Source: Sclerurus mexicanus
Lineage: Eukaryota > Chordata > Aves > Passeriformes > Furnariidae
NCBI GenBank assembly: GCA_013396755.1
Contig: VWZF01005908.1
Coordinates: 124,001-188,000, forward strand
DNA length: 64,000 bases
Direction: 5' to 3'
The position numbers and the translations under genes were made by a program. Of this stretch, positions 57,844-64,000 are shown in pieces. Under the pieces are notes generated by a model, which worked only from the letters and a program-made list of their open reading frames with translations, was not told the origin of the DNA and ran no database searches. The first letter of the stretch is position 1; the number at the start of each line of letters is the position of its first letter.

Positions 57844-60811
57844 ATCTGCATGTCTCTGCTGCTTTCTCCCATGTTCTTTGTACCAATTCGCATCCAACGT
57901 TCAAAGCTGCCCTCGAGCTCCTCGGTGGCACCTTGCCATGAGCTGGGTGGGTCCAGCCATCAGCAGGACTTGGGCACAGGAGTGATGAAGGGAAGGCAGG
58001 TCTCATTGGGTTTGATTTGTCAGTGCTGTTTTAGGTGTAATCGGGAAGTCTCTGGATCCTGTAATTGCCCATTTCAACCTGGAAAGTGCGTTCAGCCTAA
58101 TTGCAATTAAAGCAGCACTCTGAGGGGCAAAACCAGCAAGTGGCTGGAAAGAAAAGGGATTATTCACTGATGGGATGTGAGCAGAGTCCCAGATTCCTGA
58201 AAGAGAGGGTGGTCCCACCCTCCCCAGCACACAGGCAGCCCTGTGTGGCTCTCTGGGTCATGATTTTTATTTCATGTCTAACCCTGCTATTTCTTTAGCT
58301 CCCAACATGTGTTGGCACTGGGTTAGCTGGGGTAAAACCTCCCCATCCTCCTTTTCTTTTGCATTTGTCACCCAGACAACTTCTGAAAAACTGACAAGGT
58401 TGTCTTTCTCTCCATCCTTCTCCATTAATAAGGGAACTGCTGTAGGGATTTTTGTTTCCCAGCCTATCTGTGCTAGTTAAAATACCATTAAATGACATTT
58501 CTTCCCTCATGCCCCTCAAATTGTGGGATCCTGTGAGCAGACACTCCTTAAGTCATAACTCAGCCATGTTAGAGAGAGTTTGAAATGTTTCTTAGCTCCT
58601 GCTCTCCCCATCCTTAATGACTTTTTGCTTACTGACTTCCATCCAATTTTCCTGGCTCTTCCTGGGCTGAAGCCCAAGCTGTCCTAGATTGTGAGCAAAG
58701 ACACGGGTAGCATTTTCTCAGCTCCTGCTCGCCGTGTGACTATCACTTCCCACAAGTAACTGCAGCACACAATTTTATTGCTTTTTTGCCATCATACCAC
58801 AAACTCCTTTCATAGTCCCCTGTCTCCCTCACCTGACAGCCTGGATCTGGCACTTGCTCTTTCCCAGGCACCGAATTCTTCTGTTTTGCAATGACTTTCT
58901 GCAGGGGAAGTGGCTCACCTCTCTCAGGAGTGCAGCTTGGTTTGCAATCACGTGCAAATCTTTCTTAATTCCTTAATTAAATCATAATTCCTCAAAGTGT
59001 TTCACTTGGGTTTTCGGCCTTGTTTTCTCATTACAACTCTTTCCACACTTTCAGGGGTTGAGTCCCTTCCATCCTAGGACATTGTATGATTTACCTTTGT
59101 CTCCTTGCATTTAGGTACTTTGGGGACAACACTGAACTGGACTCATCTTTTCTTGTCCTTCCTCTCATTTGCAAGGCACAGATTAAGTTCTTGTTGTGTA
59201 TCATCCTTTAGCAACTTTTCTTCCCTCTTCCTGCACTCCTTTGGGCTAAAAGATGGGACATTCTCCATTATGCCTTGTCCAGACACAAAAAAAACATGTG
59301 CAGCCACTCCATCCAGACATCTATAACCTCCCTAATTCCTGCTAATGACAAAGTGATCCTCTCCAAACGGGGGAATTTTCCAAATCAGAAGCTAAATGAG
59401 CAAACACTATAAAAAGACAAAGATAACCCATCACAACTGCACTTAGTTTGGATTCAATTATTTATGGTAATACTTTGTAATGAACTGGGAAATGTTCTGT
59501 AGCATGTTTTGTAAAATTAATGAAGTTTTAGTACTGGAATACCTCGCTGCTGCTCAGTGGCATTAAATCTTCTCTGAGTGCAGCAGGGAAGACTCTGCAT
59601 TTTAAATGCAGATTATAAAATGTGGAGATTAGCAAAGGGTGGGCTCTTCTCTCTGTCAGAAAACAGCTCTATCAACAACAGCATTGCCTTGCTGTCTGTC
59701 CCTTCCCTATCGTTCCACTCACCAACACACCCCCACCAGAATCTCCCAAGGCTTTGCAAGGTTCTTCACCACTTTTGAAGGCCAAGGTGTCCTTCTGGAG
59801 CCAGTGATGTTTCCCTCATGTATGTGTAGGAAATGAACCCCATTAAAAGGCCTGGATGTCAGAGCAAAACCCATACAGGACATCAGCCGGGGGAGAGGGG
59901 TTTCAGTCACTCCTCTCTCTTCTACTTCATGAAAAAAAAGGAGCATCTGGGCTCTGATGGCAAACTGAAGTGGGCAGAAGGTTGAAATGCCACGTGCCAC
60001 AGGCAGTGATGCCTCTCTGCACACCTTCCTGCACAGCCGTCCCCCCGGGGTGTGTCTTGGTGCTGGGAGCTGATTTCCCCCTCCAGAACACACCTGGATC
60101 TATTGAAATCGGAATCATTGCTTCAATAATGTGATAATTCACAACCTGGTGGGCCAGGGATGTGCAGAGCACACAGCCTGGCTGCTGTGCCACCAGCCCT
60201 CCTCCTCCTCAGCCTCCTTGGGTTCCTTGTTGCTCCTCCTGTCTCCTTCATACTCACAGAAAAGACCAGCTAATCCTGCTCTCTCAAAGATTTATTCTCC
60301 TCACTTCCTGATCATTCCTTTTTCTAATTGTGTGTATTTGAGGAGAAAGGCATCGAGCAGGTGTTGTCTCCTGCTCCTGTGCTCTTAAGCCATGAAGCAG
60401 ACGTAGATCCTCCTCACAAGCGTCTTCAGGCATAAGCCCCTCAGTCACATTTTTGGGACCCTCTACTCCTCATGTGGTACCAGAATGACGTGTTTTATCC
60501 AAAATCAAGAGTACACTTTCTGAAGGTCCATGGCTCAGCCTAAGGACAGCGTGTGATGAGGAAGGGATGGTGGCCCAGAAGCTGATCCCAGGCACAGCAT
60601 CCTGCAGGTGTGATCTGCAGGGACATCCTGCCCTGCAGCCCCAGCAAGAGCAAAAGTTAAGATACAGGAAAGAGTTTGTGTCACAGCCCTTAGAGCTGAA
60701 ATCCAGGAAGAATTAAAACTGCCCGAGGTTCTTACTCTTAGGGGCACCCTCTTGGTCTCTACAGCCACCTGAGAGGAGGGTGTACTCAGGTGGGAGTCAG
60801 TCTCTTCTCCC
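57844..60811. other. TOX2: TOX2 last intron, mostly unique
   Basis: Bases 59395-59560 are AT-rich with CAATTATTTATGGTAATAC and GTAAAATTAATGAAG and look like old unique DNA. The rest is unremarkable. No exon, RNA gene or repeat was recognised. Confidence 0.5.
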
Positions 60812-61066
60812 AAGGGATGGGACAAGAGGAAACAGCCTCAAGTTGCACCAGGGGAGGTTTAGATTGGATACTGGGGGGAAATTCTTCACTGAAAGGAGCG
60901 TCAAGCATTGGAAGGCGCTGCCCAGGGCAGTGGTGGAGTCTCCAGCACTGGAGGGATTTAAAAGCCATGCAGATGTGGCACCTGGGGACACGGTTTGGTG
61001 GCAGTGCTGGGGCAATGGTTGGACTCGATCTGAGAGGGCTTTTCCAACCTTAGCAATTCTGTGATT
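60812..61066 (+). mobile_element. CR1 LINE fragment just before the last exon
   Basis: Sense CR1: GGGATGGGACAAGAGGAAAC, then CAAGTTGCACCAGGGGAGGT, AGGGCAGTGGTGGAGTCTCC and GAGGGCTTTTCCAACCTTAG, ending CAATTCTGTGATTCC. It belongs to the 28210/54432 subfamily. Its 3' end is about 128 bp upstream of the last exon's acceptor. Confidence 0.94.
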
Positions 61067-61194
61067 CCTCTGCTCCCTCTCTTCGTGCTTTCCTTGTGGA
61101 GCACCACAAAACCCAGGGCAGGGCACATCCAGGTGTGTGCCAGCGTTGATCCTACCCTGCCCTTCTCACCCTCTGCCTCTCGTTTCCCTTACAG

Positions 61195-61231
61195 CATGCT
61201 GCCAAGGGACAAGGCACTCTACCTCACCTAA
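61195..61231 (+). CDS. TOX2: TOX2 last coding exon, C-terminal signature and stop
   Basis: This is a very short coding tail. A single C completes the split serine codon, followed by MLPRDKALYLT and TAA at 61229-61231; window residues 445-456. The (L/M)LPRDK(A/S)LYLT ending is the TOX2 form; TOX ends MQRDKALYLT. Acceptor: GTTTCCCTTACAG. The exon continues as 3' UTR. Because the frame joins at phase 2 and ends on a stop with the expected family terminus, this is firmly the end of the protein. Function of the conserved C-terminal 8-residue tail is not known to me. Confidence 0.97.
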
Positions 61232-61450
61232 GGCTCACCACCCCTTGTGGAGGAGGCTCAGACGAAGGACACTTGAGAAGGTCTATCCCACAGACTACCC
61301 GGGGAGGCACGAGCAAGTCGTACGGGCGGGAGAGCTGCCACTGCACCTCGGCGCTGGTTTCGTTCCCAGGCTCTAAGAGCAGTTTCCTTTCCTTATTTTT
61401 GAACTCTAAAGTCTACTTTCCGCGGAAGCCCAAAACCTCATAGGTCCTAA

Positions 61451-61568
61451 AGAACAAAAAAAAAAAAAAATTAAAAAAATAAAAATAAAAAAAGAAAGAA
61501 AATTCAAGCAAACAGACAAACAAAAAAAAATAAATAAACGCAAAACCGACGACAAAAAAAAGAAAACT
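61451..61568 (+). repeat. A-rich low-complexity tract in 3' UTR
   Basis: It contains A15 at 61456-61470 and repeated AAAAT, AAAC and AAATAAAT words. AATAAA hexamers lie at 61529-61534 and 61533-61538, and a third just after the tract at 61572-61577. It is adenine-rich throughout and pyrimidine-poor. Confidence 0.9.
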
Positions 61569-62378
61569 ATTAATAAACTGAGGACACCGTTTTTCTGCTT
61601 GCCATCAGCTTAGCTGCAGACTATTTTCCTAGTGAACTGCTTTTAGACACAGCATAAGCCCAGGTCTGGTGTCCTACAGCATTAGGCCAGCTCAGTAGGA
61701 GGATGCACTCTTTTGACTTGCTAACAGCACTAAACTTTGTGCGAGAAAATGTGAAGTTTGTGTGAATATTGTACATGCAAAGGCCTTGGACGGTCTGGCA
61801 AAAAAAAAAGAAAAAAATTACAAAAAAATAAATAAAAACTATTGCTAGGTGGGCGGGGGCGGAGAGCAGAAGGCAAAATCCGAGCGGAAAAAATGTGAAA
61901 AAGATCATGAAAATATAATTTGTTGGATAGTTGTAAGTAGTTTACTAAGTGTTTTAGAGCTGTGCTAAAGACATCTTTAAGATTTTTTTGTGAGAGAAAT
62001 TAGTAGTTTACTTTATAGTAAAAGCATTTTATATTAATTGTAGCACATTTTTTAGTTATACATAGAAGGGAGATGTGTATAAAAAAACAACAAAAAAAGC
62101 CTGCCAAACTTGTTTCTATTATTTGTACAGCAAGAAATGGACAATTTATATCCATGTTGTATGGCATTATTATTTTTTTTCAGCCATATGTCCATCTATT
62201 TAAAAATTGCTGACAATGATTTTTGTCTATTTATGGAAAATTAGAGAGCATCATTACAGTTCCTCATAAGGTGCATTTTTGGGGGGGGGTTGTTTTTTAT
62301 TTTTTATTTTGTTTGACGGCGCTGCTTTGGCAGCACCTGGCACATTCGGTTCACAATGCTTATCTTATCTTTCTTTAT

Positions 62379-62384
62379 AATAAA
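62379..62384 (+). promoter_or_regulatory. TOX2: Poly(A) signal of TOX2
   Basis: This is the canonical AATAAA in ATAATAAAATATATG. It is the most downstream hexamer near the end of the AU-rich region and is followed by GC-rich DNA with GT-containing words (GGGAGTGTCC). It is therefore the likely main signal. Earlier AATAAA copies at 61529-61577 and 61827-61836 could serve minor sites. Confidence 0.75.
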
Positions 62385-62402
62385 ATATATGAAAAGTAGA
62401 GC

Positions 62403-62849
62403 TGAGGCATCTCTCCTTATTCTGGGGGACGCCCTGGGAGTGTCCTGGCCAGCGAGATCCCTGCCTTGTCCTCCTCAGCTTTCCCATCCTCTCTCATCAC
62501 ATTCTCACCTGCCCCAGCCCCACTGACCTTCTTTCCCTCTGCCAACCCTTGTGCACATGGAAAAATGCCCTCTCAGGGTCATCAAGTAGCCTGGTGGCCA
62601 CCAGGAGATGCCCAATCCTATCCAGTGTTTCTTTGGATATGAAGGGCATGAAAAGAATGTAAAATTCAAATGGTGTAAGGATGGAACTGGCATTTCCATC
62701 CTTCTGTAGCAGAGATGGAAAATTCAAAAATAACACAATACGAAATTTCACCCCCTGGGCCACCTGCCTGGAGGAAAATTCTTAATTAATGGACCATTTT
62801 AAGCCCATTTGTAGACACAGCTTGGCCATAGGAGTCTCGTCACATTGTG
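62403..62849. other. Intergenic DNA after TOX2
   Basis: This is unique sequence downstream of the predicted transcript end. No gene was recognised. Confidence 0.5.
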
Positions 62850-62978
62850 TGACAGAAGGGTTTGGGTTGGAAGGGATCTTAAAGCTCATCCAGTCCCACC
62901 CCCTGCCATGGGCAAGGACACCTTCCACTATCTCAGGTTGCTCCAGGCCTCGTCCAACCTGACCTGGAACACTCTTCC
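62850..62978 (-). mobile_element. CR1 LINE fragment, 3' end
   Basis: Inverted CR1: GGGTTTGGGTTGGAAGGGAT, CTTAAAGCTCATCCAGTCCC, CCCCTGCCATGGGCAAGGAC and CTCGTCCAACCTGACCTGGA. It lies about 450 bp past the TOX2 poly(A) signal. Confidence 0.93.
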
Positions 62979-64000
62979 AAGAACTTGAACAAAACTTGGT
63001 CATTTTGATCACCTCATGGTTTCATGTGTGCTACAAAACCTTCCTGCCAAGACCACCATCAGAGTAACAAGCCCCAGCTCTTGCTGCCCCACAAGCCACT
63101 GGACAAAGCAAGGAAAATGTGGTGGGAATTGTCCTGTTGCATCCTGTGGCATCATCCCACACACTCTGCTGGCACATCAAACCCCCCAAATCCCACCTAG
63201 AGCTGCCCACTCTGGATGGGGCGGGGAGGAAAACCTGAGACAGAGGGGCGGCTTGGGGCACAGTGGGTTTGGACCAAGCCACCTTGGATGCTGGGAGAGG
63301 TGGAGAAAACAGCACCATGGCAAATCTCTGGAGCTGCAGGACCCTGCAGAGGCTTGAAGAAATCCAGGCAGATCACAAGCTGCTCCTGCAATCCTCCTGG
63401 AGAGCTGGGCAAGCTTCTGCACGGAGCTATAAATGCCTCTTTGGTGACCAGCATGAAGCTCCCCTTTCAGCCACATTTGTCTGCAATCTTGAGCCAATTG
63501 AAAATAAAAATAAAAAATAAAAATAAAATCCATAAGAAAACTTCCTAGGGAGCAATATCACGGCAGCCCAGCTTAGTAAGCTTGTGGGGAGCAGATAATT
63601 ACTCTGCAATACCAGAGCCAGGAGATTTCTTCCAAATATGCAGCTATTAAAATAAGGGAGAAAGGAACAGAAAGATGAAAACCTTCCTTGAGTTATCATG
63701 GTGAGGAGATAGGAGTCTCTGAAATGTTAATATATTGTGTGCGTGGCAGATAAGTGGCCTTGAAACTGTGAAATCACAGGGAAGAGGTTTTCAGCCCTGG
63801 GAGAAGGTCTGGAAGAAATCTTCCCTGGAAGTGTTGCATGGTGTTGCATGCTGCGGGTCCCTGAGGTTTGTCCTTTCTGAAGCAAGGTGCCATCCGTGAT
63901 GCCCAGCAGCTCCATGGCCCTGTCACCTTTGGGGTGCTGTGACAGTGGATTTGGAGCCCTTTGGAAGCATCAACTGAGAAGGTCTCCTCTCCTTGTGGGT
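62979..64000. other. Intergenic DNA, no gene recognised
   Basis: This is unique sequence with an (AAAAT)n-type tract at 63501-63528 and a 10-bp direct repeat (GTGTTGCATG twice) near 63831-63850. No convincing exon was recognised. In other vertebrates the neighbour beyond TOX2 is JPH2, but nothing of it is seen here. Confidence 0.5.
63501..63528. repeat. (AAAAT)n microsatellite
   Basis: AAAATAAAAATAAAAAATAA and further AAAAT units, imperfect in unit length; seen directly. Confidence 0.85.

Larger units (their letters stand above)
61232..62402 (+). other. TOX2: TOX2 3' UTR
   Basis: About 1.17 kb runs from the stop to the likely cleavage site 15-20 bases after AATAAA at 62379-62384. The first 200 bases are GC-moderate. 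Bases 61451-61568 are an A-rich tract. Bases 61900-62260 are AU-rich with several ATTTA/TATTTAT words, as in transcripts under post-transcriptional control. G9 lies at 62281-62289, followed by T-rich sequence. The exact cleavage point is inferred. Confidence 0.8.

Noticed and set aside
60812..61126. Short frames before the last exon as an extra TOX2 exon
   Set aside because: They lie in a CR1 tail, and the surrounding exons already join in frame with a split serine codon.
1..64000. CRISPR arrays, phage, operons, tRNA or rRNA genes, endogenous retroviral LTRs
   Set aside because: No direct-repeat/spacer pattern, RNA gene fold, LTR pair or retroviral gene was recognised. The sequence is ordinary avian genic DNA.

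Overview
The window is vertebrate nuclear DNA, almost certainly from a bird. It has small exons with GT-AG introns, one gene spread over more than 60 kb, and many CR1 LINE fragments of the avian type. Many of the fragments end in the CR1 3' octamer repeats (ATTCTGTG/ATTCTATG). I saw no SINE carpet of the mammalian kind, no recognisable retroviral LTR and no prokaryotic-type operon. The species cannot be fixed from the sequence.

One protein-coding gene is present, on the + strand: TOX2 (TOX high mobility group box family member 2). Seven coding exons lie at 468-713, 37925-38164, 42499-42726, 52438-52518, 53948-54355, 55606-55736 and 61195-61231. Together they give 456 codons plus a stop, in one continuous frame. 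The 5' end of the gene (promoter, 5' UTR and the first coding exon or exons, roughly the first 50-60 residues) lies before base 1. Order along the encoded protein: TOX-family N-terminal segment, Ser/Pro-rich linker, lysine-rich nuclear localisation signal, one HMG box split across two exons, a Pro/Gln/Met-rich tail and the family C-terminal signature ending RDKALYLT. The final exon carries about 1.17 kb of 3' UTR with an AATAAA at 62379-62384.

Layout: 1-467 is the end of an upstream intron. 714-37924 is a 37.2-kb intron that holds CR1 copies and several AT-rich, TAAT-rich stretches with the look of conserved non-coding or enhancer DNA. 38165-42498, 42727-52437, 52519-53947, 54356-55605 and 55737-61194 are the other introns. 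From about 62400 to the end is intergenic DNA.

About two dozen CR1 pieces in both orientations interrupt the introns and the 3' flank. Two lie within about 80-130 bp of exon borders. Three further pieces are coding remnants of the CR1 clade (reverse-transcriptase region). All open frames outside the seven exons are chance frames or LINE relics.

I found no CRISPR array, phage, operon, tRNA or rRNA and no undescribed multi-gene system. The observations worth following concern possible enhancers, a perfect RFX-type palindrome, G-quadruplex motifs, exon-proximal CR1 insertions, a tandem duplication and an A-rich 3' UTR. Family assignment and human comparisons rest on remembered family knowledge; nothing was searched or aligned by software.
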